Part shown: positions 16,348 to 23,438 of the stretch, piece by piece
Position numbering within the stretch: position 1 is the first letter of the stretch
Layout: every line of letters begins with the position of its first letter
Source: a virus
IMG/VR virus record: IMGVR_UViG_3300043425_000922
Span: 1 to 27,847 of that record
Length of the DNA stretch: 27,847 bases
Reading direction: 5' to 3' (one strand)
The notes under the pieces: generated by a model
Told to the model about the DNA's origin: nothing
The model's input: the letters and a program-made list of their open reading frames with translations, nothing else
Databases searched by the model: none
Translations under genes and position numbers: made by a program

Positions 16348-18560
16348 TTCAGGTCTCCCCAATACTTTTCACCGGAGTTCATGTCCGGTGGAATAACCAT
16401 TGTTCTGACTACTCGGTCTGTCCCCTTGATATCCACAGGGCAAGTCATGCGGCTGAGTACCAAGTCTGGAGTATCACTGCCACGATAAGCAAAGAGCAGA
16501 GAGTCATGAATCTGCGCCTTGAGCCTAACTCTGCCTTGCAAATCACCATATACAGTATCTCGCCAGATAGAATAGAAGACAGTATTGATAATGCCAACAG
16601 ATAGGTTTTGAGGTCCATGTGCTACGGCTGCATTCAATGCTGGCTTGGAGGCCGTGGGGTCTGCAAAGAAGTACCGAGTCCAGCCAAGCGGACTGACAAG
16701 TTTCTTGGTCAGCTTGATAGTCTTCTTGACATCGTCATACCAGTCCTTCTTAACTTCTGGATAGGTTGATGCGTAAGTATTCAGCAGATGCTGACAGACT
16801 TGAATCAGACTCCAGGAAGCTGGAAGTTTGAGGAGAATCCTGGCTTCCGCAACCGCTTTCGGCCCCATAGTTTCCAGCAGGACTGTCGCGCCCATGTTGT
16901 AATTTGATCCGTGATTGACGCGCTTGGACAGATTTCGCAAGGGCTTGTCAACCTTTTCGTATGGAACTCCGAAAAACTTATGAGCATTCCAACTATGATA
17001 GTCTCTGTCTGACTCGACAAGATCAATGAGACTTTTACATCCTGAGAGGTATCCGACACAGCGAGCTTCGCTCTGAGCATAGTCACCCTCTGCAAGTCCA
17101 TCCCAGTCAGCGTCAGCACATATCCAGCTTTTGACTGCCTTTCCCTGGGGAATGTTCTGAATCTGTAGCCCAGTCCAGAAACTTGACTCAGTAGATGCAA
17201 GCCTGCCTGTATCAGTTCCAGCCGGGTTGGTCTTGTAGTAGAGTCGCTCATTCCAGAACTTGTTCCAATCAAGATAGGTGGAGAGGAGTTTAGCTTGCTC
17301 ACGATATGCCAGAATCTCTGACACAATGAGTTCATTGAATGGATGCACAGCTGCACACGCATTCATTGTCTTGGCATCAGAGCTTTCAACGTCTCCCATG
17401 CCTAGCACTTTCAGCACACGCTTGCACTGGTCTGGGCTGCGTGGATTGAAGCCATCACCAAACCATGCAGACAGTTTTGCACTGTGCTTCTCTAGCTCTT
17501 TCTCTGCCTTGCTCTTGGCAATCTCAAAGCGATTCTTGTCTAGCGACAAGCCATCAGCTTCCATGTGCAAGCACGGAAAGACTAGCGGAAATTCTAGAAG
17601 ATAATTTGTGCGGGCCCACTGCGGGAGTTCTAGCTGCATGGCTAGGTAAGTCATGAGTGTAGCCCAGCAATCGCGGGCATTGTACTCCATCAGATTGTAT
17701 TCACTGCCAGCAGAGTCATCTTTCCAATAGCGAATCTCCCGCACACAAAATGCAGTGATGAAGTCAAGCCGCTTGGGGAGCTCTGAATACCAAGAGTGAA
17801 ACATATGCTGCGTGTCATGCAGCCAGTTATTCACCGGCACATTGAACCGCAGAAAATATAGATTATCGTACATGCCATTCTGAAACAGCTTTGCTGGAGC
17901 AGAAGCATTTATGCGCCGGACAAACGCATGAGCCAGCATGTCTTTGAATGGCACAACAACTGTGTGCGTAGTGCCGTCAGGAAACAATGCACAATATCCT
18001 GCGCAGCGAATACGCCGCAGGTCATCACCAACATATGTTTCGATGTCAACTGAGATGATGCGGGCAGTATCAAAACGTGCAATCAATGCCTCAGACTTTG
18101 ATGCTTCCCACACTTCCCAAGTGAATGGTGTCTGCGGAAACCAAGCATCAGGCTCAGTCAGCTTAGAGATGAATCGCTTGAATATGAATGGGCCTTCTGG
18201 TGTGGTGACAAGATGTCGCAGCGGATTGAGAATAAGAACCTGTAGATCCTGTTGACTGCCAAGTTTGGCAGCAGGAATATGAAAGAAGCTACCTGCATAG
18301 TCATCAAGTGCCAGCCGCTTCTTTGTGCCACGCTTGTCAACCGGATGCCGAAAGTCTGGCAATGCAGAAAGCAGCATCGTCATAGTCTCAGGGTCAGTGA
18401 CAATGACGCCTTCAATGCCATTGGCTTTGACCTTCATGGCAAAGCTGGTAAGATATTCTTCTGGTGTCAGCGATACTTTGATGGCATGGGCACCAACCAA
18501 GCTGTTCAGCTTAGGAAGAAAGCTGCGGTCATCTGGTGTACCAAAGAATGCTAGCTTCAT
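16344..18560 (-). CDS. Family A DNA polymerase with 3'-5' exonuclease
   Basis: The 738-residue protein has the complete layout of a phage PolA. The proofreading exonuclease has SVDIETY (D172, E174), LFQNGMYDN (N228, D232) and YNARD (Y293, D297). The polymerase domain has motif A EGDYAQSEARC (D493), motif B RNLSKRVNHGSNYNMG (R542, K546, Y554) and motif C QIHDSLLF (H685, D686). The catalytic Asps are retained. Motif A has QSEAR in place of the common QIELR, and motif C has HDS in place of HDE, a variant form. The first 150 residues lack a recognised domain. GAGGAG precedes the ATG. The gene is coupled to the helicase by GTGA. Confidence 0.96.
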   Translation of the reverse strand: MKLAFFGTPDDRSFLPKLNSLVGAHAIKVSLTPEEYLTSFAMKVKANGIEGVIVTDPETMTMLLSALPDFRHPVDKRGTKKRLALDDYAGSFFHIPAAKLGSQQDLQVLILNPLRHLVTTPEGPFIFKRFISKLTEPDAWFPQTPFTWEVWEASKSEALIARFDTARIISVDIETYVGDDLRRIRCAGYCALFPDGTTHTVVVPFKDMLAHAFVRRINASAPAKLFQNGMYDNLYFLRFNVPVNNWLHDTQHMFHSWYSELPKRLDFITAFCVREIRYWKDDSAGSEYNLMEYNARDCWATLMTYLAMQLELPQWARTNYLLEFPLVFPCLHMEADGLSLDKNRFEIAKSKAEKELEKHSAKLSAWFGDGFNPRSPDQCKRVLKVLGMGDVESSDAKTMNACAAVHPFNELIVSEILAYREQAKLLSTYLDWNKFWNERLYYKTNPAGTDTGRLASTESSFWTGLQIQNIPQGKAVKSWICADADWDGLAEGDYAQSEARCVGYLSGCKSLIDLVESDRDYHSWNAHKFFGVPYEKVDKPLRNLSKRVNHGSNYNMGATVLLETMGPKAVAEARILLKLPASWSLIQVCQHLLNTYASTYPEVKKDWYDDVKKTIKLTKKLVSPLGWTRYFFADPTASKPALNAAVAHGPQNLSVGIINTVFYSIWRDTVYGDLQGRVRLKAQIHDSLLFAYRGSDTPDLVLSRMTCPVDIKGTDRVVRTMVIPPDMNSGEKYWGDLK

Positions 18561-18618
18561 GGTTCTCCTCGTTTAGGGCTTTTTACTTTGTATGCGCAGC
18601 ACAGTTTTACAAGCACAC

Positions 18619-18647
18619 AAAGGGAAAAGCCCACCGAAGTGGGCTTT
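18619..18647 (-). terminator. Terminator-like hairpin between the SSB-like and polymerase genes
   Basis: AAAGCCCAC (18626-18634) pairs perfectly with GTGGGCTTT (18639-18647) around CGAA. Read on the minus strand, the stem is followed by TCCCTTT, a broken and weak T-tract. It probably attenuates transcription from the SSB-like gene into polymerase, giving more of the former. The rest of 18561-18625 is AT-rich leader with no promoter I trust. Confidence 0.65.
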
Positions 18648-18664
18648 GATTCAATCACTCAAGC

Positions 18665-19135
18665 TCAGAGGACTACGACATCCCGGAGATTGAAGTTGAA
18701 CCGCTCAGGATCTTTCTTGTCCTGACGTCGCACCAGGCTTGCAGCAACACTGATCTTGTTGATCTGTGCAATGGTTTCACCCATAGCCCGTGTGCCGAAG
18801 TGTGCAGAGAACGGAGCGCAGGCTTCCTTCAGATAGCCAAGCCCGAACTCATTGACGGTGCCATCCTTCTTGAACGGCAAAAAGATCTGCGTGAACTTCT
18901 GGCCCACAGCAGCTTGCTTTTCTTCTTCCGGGTTCTTGACTTCGTTGACAGCTTCAACTTCGTAGGAGAACTTGATGTACTCGCTGCCGCTGCTCTCAGA
19001 AGTCTCACGGCTTGCAGTTACAGAAAGACTGTAATGCCCCGTGGGAGGAACACCAACAGGCGGCAGGTCATCGATGTCATCCATCGAAGCGTTCATCAGG
19101 GAATCGAGGTCAGCGAATGCGGCTTTGTTGCTCAT
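18665..19135 (-). CDS. Possible single-stranded DNA-binding protein
   Basis: The 156-residue protein has an acidic N-terminus, a beta-rich core (about residues 30-105: GHYSLSVTASRET, EYIKFSYEVEAV, GQKFTQIFLPFKK) and an ending FNLRDVVVL. The pattern resembles the DUF669/SSB-like beta-barrel proteins placed beside phage recombinases. I infer DNA binding from fold-like pattern and its neighbours: a Sak4-like ATPase and nuclease upstream, polymerase downstream. Unlike bacterial SSB, it does not end in the acidic DDDIPF-type tail; its acidic patch (SMDDIDDLPP) is at the N-terminus. A terminator-like hairpin follows the gene. It could instead be another structural replication accessory protein. Confidence 0.6.
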   Translation of the reverse strand: MSNKAAFADLDSLMNASMDDIDDLPPVGVPPTGHYSLSVTASRETSESSGSEYIKFSYEVEAVNEVKNPEEEKQAAVGQKFTQIFLPFKKDGTVNEFGLGYLKEACAPFSAHFGTRAMGETIAQINKISVAASLVRRQDKKDPERFNFNLRDVVVL

Positions 19136-19147
19136 GATGTTTGTCTT

Positions 19148-19492
19148 TCAAGAATTGTTTGATTGGTCTGTGTTGATTGCCCAGAATGATGGATTGAGAT
19201 GTGCTTCAGGAACTCCTTTCAGTCGATCAATAACAAGTTGTGTGTATCCGACGATGTCAACCCAAGAGTCAAGATAGTCTGGGTCACCATTGAGAATGCG
19301 CCCGATCTTGTGCGCAATCATGTCAAGTGCTTCTTTCTGGTCATCTGCCAGATTATGCCACTTCGGGCACAACCGCATGACCCCCTTCATGTCTTGCGTG
19401 ATTCGCGCATGCTGTGCAAAGACGCCGTAACGACTGCCACGCTCTGCAAGAATCTTATGAATGTCTTGGATGCTCTGAGATTCGGAACTCAT
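19148..19492 (-). CDS. Small phage protein, DUF6378-like
   Basis: I choose the ATG at 19492 (AAGGA seven bases upstream) over an upstream GTG at 19507 that overlaps the preceding stop. The 114-residue protein has a helical core: ILAERGSRYG, a KWHNLADDQKEALDMIAHKI helix and a NGDPDYLDSWVDIVGYTQL segment. This arrangement (RGxRYGxF, DQKEAL, DxWxDIxGY) is typical of a short phage family that I would place as DUF6378 from memory. The E/D-rich helices recall MazG-type nucleotide pyrophosphohydrolases, but the metal site is not proven. It lies 12 bases upstream of the SSB-like gene and is probably co-transcribed with it. Confidence 0.75.
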   Translation of the reverse strand: MSSESQSIQDIHKILAERGSRYGVFAQHARITQDMKGVMRLCPKWHNLADDQKEALDMIAHKIGRILNGDPDYLDSWVDIVGYTQLVIDRLKGVPEAHLNPSFWAINTDQSNNS

Positions 19493-19503
19493 AGTCTTTT
19501 CCT

Positions 19504-19722
19504 TCACAGTTTGTTTTCATCTAGCTTGTGATCTCCGCACCAGTCGCTAGAAAACACGGCCGGAAACCCCGACATTGTCGGTGCGTGTCTGCGGCAGCGT
19601 CCAAGATTGCCACGTTCTGCAGGCTGCGTCTCGGTATACTTTTCAACAAACCACATGCAAGTGGCGCACTTCATGCCAGCACTACGATGTTTCCATGGGT
19701 CTTGATTGAGATTCATAACCAT
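19504..19722 (-). CDS. Small Cys-rich, probable zinc-binding protein
   Basis: The 72-residue protein has the pattern CATC near residue 19, GRCRRHAP near 41-48, and DWCGDHKLDE near the end. The spacing of three cysteine clusters with His neighbours suggests a small zinc-binding fold. Similar short proteins with PTxxGxPxVxxxDWCGxHK occur in phages and prophages of Proteobacteria; their function is unknown to me. The ATG at 19722 or the one at 19716 may be used; neither has a strong ribosome site. A sigma-70-like promoter lies just upstream, so it is the first gene of a transcript leading into the SSB-like gene. Confidence 0.75.
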   Translation of the reverse strand: MVMNLNQDPWKHRSAGMKCATCMWFVEKYTETQPAERGNLGRCRRHAPTMSGFPAVFSSDWCGDHKLDENKL

Positions 19723-19760
19723 TCCAAATGACAGAGGATTTTACAAAGCAAGGGAAGATC

Positions 19761-19789
19761 ACTGTAGCAGCGTTCACTGCAAATGTCAA
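19761..19789 (-). promoter_or_regulatory. Sigma-70-like promoter before the Cys-rich gene
   Basis: On the minus strand TTGACA (19789-19784) is followed after exactly 17 bases by TACAGT (19766-19761), which matches TATAAT at four of six positions. The -35 overlaps the stop of the ATPase gene. It would start transcription near 19754 and drive the genes at 19722-18665. Host RNA polymerase use is implied. Confidence 0.65.
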
Positions 19790-20598
19790 CCCCTGCGGAA
19801 CAGACTTATCAGCGACAGTTCGCCTCCTTTCTTCTCATCAAGATCAATCGCCAGCCTTGATCCTGTAATGATTGTCGGGCTGTAAGTGCTGGAACTGAAT
19901 GCCCGATGTTGCTTATTGACAATGCTTGCATGCACCACAGTGTCAAAGTATTTTGCACTGGTCAGAGAGAAGTTGCGAGTGCCAGCTACAGGCACGATCT
20001 TCTCACGGCCTTCCAGACTTTCTGACTCAAGCTCATGGCTAATGGCAATGATGTTGATGTCTGCCACTTGAATAAAGCTGAGCACTTGTTCCATCAGTGC
20101 GCCTTGCACACCGTAGTCCACAAATGTCTTCTTGTATTCCTCGCCGCCGGGCTTCTGCAGTTCTTTGAGAATGCCCTTGTTCATGGCACTGTTGGCCAGC
20201 TGGCTCAGACTGTCAATGACAAGAATATCATTGTCTCCGAGCTTTGCCAAATCAACCTCTGAGAACTTGGCAGTGGTATCTTTTGCACACAGCGGGCAAG
20301 AGACTTTGCCATGAGATGTGCAGATACGCTTCATGCCCCCACGAAGAACTTCACGCACAGTGTCAATGGCGATAGGATAAAGCCTGTGATCTGGCACACT
20401 GATGACGTTGACATTCTTGCGAAACTCTGGTGCAAGAATTGCAGGATTGAGCAGTGTTTTGATCCCGTTCTCAAGGTCAAACCAGTGCAGCGTGAAATGC
20501 TCAGCAAGTTTGCCGACAAGCGCAGTCTTGCCAGACTTCGGTGCGCCATAGACAAGGACCTTGCTTTTGGCACTGTTGGAAAAGTCATTCAGATTCAT
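19786..20598 (-). CDS. Sak4-like RecA-fold ATPase (AAA_24 type)
   Basis: I choose the ATG at 20598 (AAGGAGA seven bases upstream) rather than the GTG at 20604. The 270-residue protein has Walker A GAPKSGKT (residues 18-25), Walker B DILVIDSLSQL (D124-D129 area) and a sensor-like IIAISHELES. It matches the short phage ATPases of the Sak4 group, which are single-strand annealing or strand-exchange recombinases known to work with SSB. A small Cys/His knuckle, C93-x2-H96-x4-C101-x2-C104, is inserted before Walker B, and may bind zinc. Nuclease and SSB-like genes nearby support a recombination module for replication-linked repair. Confidence 0.85.
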   Translation of the reverse strand: MNLNDFSNSAKSKVLVYGAPKSGKTALVGKLAEHFTLHWFDLENGIKTLLNPAILAPEFRKNVNVISVPDHRLYPIAIDTVREVLRGGMKRICTSHGKVSCPLCAKDTTAKFSEVDLAKLGDNDILVIDSLSQLANSAMNKGILKELQKPGGEEYKKTFVDYGVQGALMEQVLSFIQVADINIIAISHELESESLEGREKIVPVAGTRNFSLTSAKYFDTVVHASIVNKQHRAFSSSTYSPTIITGSRLAIDLDEKKGGELSLISLFRRG

Positions 20599-20622
20599 GC
20601 TCACTCTCCTTGGATAGATTGT

Positions 20623-21207
20623 TTAGATGTCATCAGTTGCTGGTGGGATAGATTTCGTTGTACTGTAAATCTCCTTCATGTTATTGATCTGCCTTTGCAT
20701 GAATGCCATGTTTCGTGCAATGAGTTCTGGGCCTACTTCAATACTGGCCATTGCATGATAGGCATACATATCATCCAGCTCATCAATATCCTTGTGTATC
20801 AGGATTGCAAACTGCTGATTGGCCGTGTCCACATTTGGCGCATTCTTGTGCAGTTCTTCCTGGTGATTCCGAATGGCAATCATTGGAGATGTTTCCAGCA
20901 GCCCTGCAATTGCCAAGGATACTTTGCGTGTGGAAACTTTCTCAGTGCACAGCACAACGACAGTGTAAAACAGTGAGTCGATGTAAGTATCGCTGGCACC
21001 AATGATCGGAGATGTGCAGACACGAATGTCCATCTGAAGCTCAGGGCATAGAAAGCGCACAGCTGGAAAGCCTGGCACTATACCAAAGTCAATTGAATGG
21101 TAAACATAATTGACCTTGGGCAGTTGAGAAGACTTGATGCCTTCTGGAATATTTTGGTTAAACTGCTGGACTAGCTTGTCGAAGATAGGGTCAGGAGTTT
21201 GTGACAT
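20623..21207 (-). CDS. Unknown protein inside the recombination module, 194 aa
   Basis: The frame is open further upstream, but that part lies antisense-free inside the nuclease gene and is rich in Ser, Arg and Leu, so I take the ATG at 21207, which overlaps the nuclease end by 17 bases. The 194-residue product has a beta-rich middle (about 30-105) and a helical, acidic C-terminal third (about 120-185, DIDELDDMYAYHAMAS). No motif was recognised. Its position between the PD-(D/E)XK nuclease and the Sak4-like ATPase suggests it acts with them. The ribosome site is weak, so coupling to nuclease translation is likely. Confidence 0.75.
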   Translation of the reverse strand: MSQTPDPIFDKLVQQFNQNIPEGIKSSQLPKVNYVYHSIDFGIVPGFPAVRFLCPELQMDIRVCTSPIIGASDTYIDSLFYTVVVLCTEKVSTRKVSLAIAGLLETSPMIAIRNHQEELHKNAPNVDTANQQFAILIHKDIDELDDMYAYHAMASIEVGPELIARNMAFMQRQINNMKEIYSTTKSIPPATDDI

Positions 21208-22219
21208 TTTGCAATCTTTCTTTCTGGCGGTGAACGATCTCTGACAGTGTTGTGGGGAAGTCAATTGGCTCAATAGCATCAATGTCTTCCAGCGATTTGA
21301 TTTCTGGAAGGTCTGAAAACTCCTTGCCAAAGACAGTCTTGGCTGCAAGGTCACAGTTCTCATAATACTCACAGCGCTTCATGAAGTTGAAGCATGACCT
21401 GCCGCGCTTGGGAAAGAAGTTGAGTGCGCTGTAGTGATCGACTTGCTGGTGAATGAGCAGCTGATCTTGAATCCACTCTGCTTTCTTGTTGGCATTCTTG
21501 ACAAAGGGGAACTGCATCCACTGCTGTGCAGTTGCACTGTAAACTGTGTACAGCACTTCATACTCTGAGCCGCCAAGCATGTCAACAACCACAGCATAGC
21601 TGAGTGCTTGGTCACTGTTAGCATAGAGCACAGGATCTACATTGGTGAAGCCTGTAGTCTTGTTCTCTTTGACTAGATAGCGCCCTGTGATTTTGTGCTG
21701 CAACACTTCGTCAATGTGGCCACTGTAGAAGTGACCATCCTCAAAGTCTACAGCAATCGTAGCTTCGATCTTGACAGTCTCGTAGTCTGAAAGCATGGTC
21801 TCAGATTGATAGAAGTTCTCGTAGGAATACAATGCCCAGACTGCTTCGTAGAAACTCTTGCCTGCCGCGCGTGAAGTCTTGCGTTCTTCAAGAAAGAGAT
21901 CAATGTCCCAGGCAAGAAAGGCTGCCCAGATAGATTGACGCAAGTCTTGAGTCTGATCGTAGACTGCAACACCTGCACCAACAGCATGGCCAAATGCAAA
22001 TGTTGGAGAGTTCATGCGCTGGCTAGTGCCAGCTTCAGCTTGCAGCTTCTTGATCTGATACTTGCGCGGGCAGCTGTGCAGAATATCAGACGTGGAATAC
22101 GTCATCAGATTTCTGTGTGCAGTCAGCTGGTCATAATGATTCTTGGTGACCTTGACTGCTGCACCAAACCCTGGTGTTGCATCTGTGACGTTTGTTTGGA
22201 GAATGTCATCCATGTTCAT
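21191..22219 (-). CDS. PD-(D/E)XK nuclease with four-cysteine (Cas4/AddB-like) site
   Basis: I choose the ATG at 22219 (AAGGA seven bases upstream), giving 342 residues. The RecB/Cas4-type nuclease core is clear: H78 in FGHAVGAG, D170 in GHIDEV, E185 and K187 in VKENK, and the QxxxY motif in DQALSY (about 203-208). Four cysteines, C50 in SCPRKY and C276, C283, C289 near the C-terminus, match the layout of iron-sulfur nucleases of the Cas4/AddB class, in which one N-terminal and three C-terminal cysteines staple the fold. Exonuclease action on DNA ends to supply single strands for the Sak4-like ATPase is the likely job. The iron-sulfur cluster is inferred, not seen. Confidence 0.9.
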   Translation of the reverse strand: MNMDDILQTNVTDATPGFGAAVKVTKNHYDQLTAHRNLMTYSTSDILHSCPRKYQIKKLQAEAGTSQRMNSPTFAFGHAVGAGVAVYDQTQDLRQSIWAAFLAWDIDLFLEERKTSRAAGKSFYEAVWALYSYENFYQSETMLSDYETVKIEATIAVDFEDGHFYSGHIDEVLQHKITGRYLVKENKTTGFTNVDPVLYANSDQALSYAVVVDMLGGSEYEVLYTVYSATAQQWMQFPFVKNANKKAEWIQDQLLIHQQVDHYSALNFFPKRGRSCFNFMKRCEYYENCDLAAKTVFGKEFSDLPEIKSLEDIDAIEPIDFPTTLSEIVHRQKERLQNVTNS

Positions 22220-22397
22220 GGCATGTTCCTTCCTGTTTCTGCTCCATCCTTGCCCGCGCCTTTGCATACGCTTCTCTCATCGCGTCACTCATGCGCTTCA
22301 TGTTAGCCCGCACAGTTCCCCACGCCCTACGCCGCCTTGCGGCGTCGATGTACCAAGGGTACAGGCGGTCTTTGATCCTGCGGATGCGGCGTCTCAT
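22206..22397 (-). CDS. Tiny Arg-rich protein in the small-gene cassette
   Basis: The ATG at 22397 overlaps the upstream stop (ATGA) and has AAGGGGG upstream, so I take it over longer options. The 63-residue product is very basic in its first 35 residues (MRRRIRRIKDR, AARRRRAW) and helical throughout, ending in an EGTCHEHG tail. A small nucleic-acid-binding peptide is possible; no family was recognised. Its last 14 bases overlap the nuclease start. It lies in a GC-rich cassette between two copies of a 20-bp repeat. Confidence 0.65.
   Translation of the reverse strand: MRRRIRRIKDRLYPWYIDAARRRRAWGTVRANMKRMSDAMREAYAKARARMEQKQEGTCHEHG
22215..22234 (-). repeat. Direct repeat copy A (nuclease ribosome site and start)
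   Basis: TTCATGGCATGTTCCTTCCT on the plus strand is identical to 22931-22950. Read on the minus strand it holds AGGAAGGA, the ATG at 22219 of the nuclease gene and an upstream ATG in another frame. Similarity continues weakly for about eight bases beyond the exact match. Confidence 0.95.
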
Positions 22398-22738
22398 TTG
22401 TTCCCCCTTGCACGGATGGCTGCGGTGAAGTAGTCGCCCCACACTTGACACTGTCCGCTAAAGGTCTCCTTCGCTTTGTCTTCACACACCTTCGCACACG
22501 CCTCACGCTCGGCCTCGACCTCGATCTTGATCTCGCGCTCGTAGCTCTGCTGCTGCAGGGCCAGGGTGTGCTCGTAGTTCTTGCGCTCGGCAGCGGCCCC
22601 TGCGGCGTAGGCCAAGACGGCAAAGCGTTTAAGTGCATAGGTGGACATGGCTCCGTCATTGGTGGCTCCCCAAAGGTCAGCACCAATTTCTGACCACCCA
22701 GCCTCCCGCGCCAGCTTGAGGATGTCTTCTCGGGTCAT
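22394..22738 (-). CDS. Hypothetical helical protein, Burkholderiales phage type
   Basis: The ATG at 22738 overlaps the upstream stop (ATGA) and has AAGGAG seven bases before it, so the longer frame from 22825 is not used. The 114-residue product starts MTREDILKLAREAGW, followed by an Ala-rich helix (RFAVLAYAAGAAAER), a charged coiled-coil-like region and EREACAKVCEDKAKET, then ends AAIRARGNK. This layout recurs in small early genes of Burkholderiales phages in my memory and often contains the EREACAKVC segment. Function is unknown. A hand count of plus-strand bases 22501-22560 gives 39 of 60 G or C, against 27 of 60 at 21241-21300. Confidence 0.78.
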   Translation of the reverse strand: MTREDILKLAREAGWSEIGADLWGATNDGAMSTYALKRFAVLAYAAGAAAERKNYEHTLALQQQSYEREIKIEVEAEREACAKVCEDKAKETFSGQCQVWGDYFTAAIRARGNK

Positions 22739-22935
22739 GTCCTGCTCCTTGCATTCCAAACAATCGCGCCAACGCTCCACAACACAGATGCGGCAAACGC
22801 ACAGGCCGAAGCCCAAAACACCCACTCATATTCTGGCTTGCGTGTGCCTACAATCTCGGTGATGCACTGCACGACAAACATGATGGCGGTGATATTGACC
22901 GCTGCACGCGGCCAGAAATAGTCGATTTTTTTCAT
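22735..22935 (-). CDS. Small two-span membrane protein
   Basis: The 66-residue product has two hydrophobic segments at about 11-28 and 38-60, with the basic start MKKIDYFWPR and a basic end NARSRT, suggesting a hairpin across the inner membrane. The ATG at 22935 overlaps the upstream stop (ATGA), and its ribosome site AGGAAGGA lies in copy B of the 20-bp repeat. No family was recognised. It is the first of the three genes between the repeats. Confidence 0.72.
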   Translation of the reverse strand: MKKIDYFWPRAAVNITAIMFVVQCITEIVGTRKPEYEWVFWASACAFAASVLWSVGAIVWNARSRT

Positions 22936-22950
22936 GGCATGTTCCTTCCT
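22931..22950 (-). repeat. Direct repeat copy B (ribosome site and start of membrane protein gene)
   Basis: This copy is identical to 22215-22234. On the minus strand it encodes the last residues (GRNMP and stop) of the upstream gene and contains the ribosome site and ATG of the next gene. The two copies lie 716 bases apart in the same orientation. Confidence 0.95.
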
Positions 22951-23276
22951 ATTTCAGCCGCAGCCCTGACGATGGCGCGGCGGGTGGCGGCGTAGGGGTC
23001 GTCGTTATGCGGTTCTGTAACGCATTCCAAAAGGCGGCCTATGGCCAAATTTCCAACAACAATGGTGTCGCCGTTGAATGAATCTGCTTCAACTTGGAGA
23101 TTTAACGCCACCGCCAACCGCAGCGCATCGCCATCGTCGGTGAGGGGGTTCCATTTATCCCAATATCCTGGGAGCATGTGCGGGCGGTGCTCGTAGTAAT
23201 CTTGGCACTCAGCAATCCATCGCACATCAATCCCCGCCGCCTTTACAGCAAGTTCTAACATTTCTCTGTCTGTCAT
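22932..23276 (-). CDS. Hypothetical phage protein ending in ATRRAIVRAAAEIG
   Basis: The 114-residue product has a helical start (MTDREMLELAVKAAGID), a Trp/Tyr/Pro middle (MLPGYWDKWNPLTDDGDAL) and a C-terminal DPYAATRRAIVRAAAEIG helix. The GDALRLAVAL and ATRRAIVRAAAEIG segments occur in a small phage family I have seen in Burkholderiales and Pseudomonas phages, without known function. Both ends overlap neighbours by ATGA, so it is embedded in a coupled run of small genes. Its C-terminal codons are part of repeat copy B. Confidence 0.78.
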   Translation of the reverse strand: MTDREMLELAVKAAGIDVRWIAECQDYYEHRPHMLPGYWDKWNPLTDDGDALRLAVALNLQVEADSFNGDTIVVGNLAIGRLLECVTEPHNDDPYAATRRAIVRAAAEIGRNMP

Positions 23277-23425
23277 GTCTTATCCTTTACTACGTCTTGC
23301 AGGTAAAAAAGAATCCAGATGACTCCGCTTGTGTATGCAAGAGCCATGCCAAAATCAGCTTTCCAGATGTAGTAGGCTATAAGGAATATGTGTACAAATA
23401 ATGATATAACTGCAAAAGCAATCAT
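23273..23425 (-). CDS. Very small two-span membrane protein
   Basis: The ATG at 23425 has AGGAGA seven bases upstream, which beats the longer frame. The 50-residue product is almost entirely hydrophobic, with segments at about 2-20 and 26-44 and a short charged end DVVKDKT. It could be an inner membrane peptide with a host-takeover or exclusion role; this is speculative. The ATGA overlap with the next gene shows co-translation. Confidence 0.65.
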   Translation of the reverse strand: MIAFAVISLFVHIFLIAYYIWKADFGMALAYTSGVIWILFYLQDVVKDKT

Positions 23426-23438
23426 AGCTTCTCTCCTG

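Noticed and set aside
18561-18625. Promoter directly before the DNA polymerase gene
   Set aside because: TTGTAA and TACAAA are present but only 14 bases apart, too close for a sigma-70 promoter.
21191-22219. CRISPR-associated Cas4
   Set aside because: The nuclease has Cas4-like cysteines, but there is no CRISPR array, cas1 or cas2, and the gene is embedded in a phage recombination operon.
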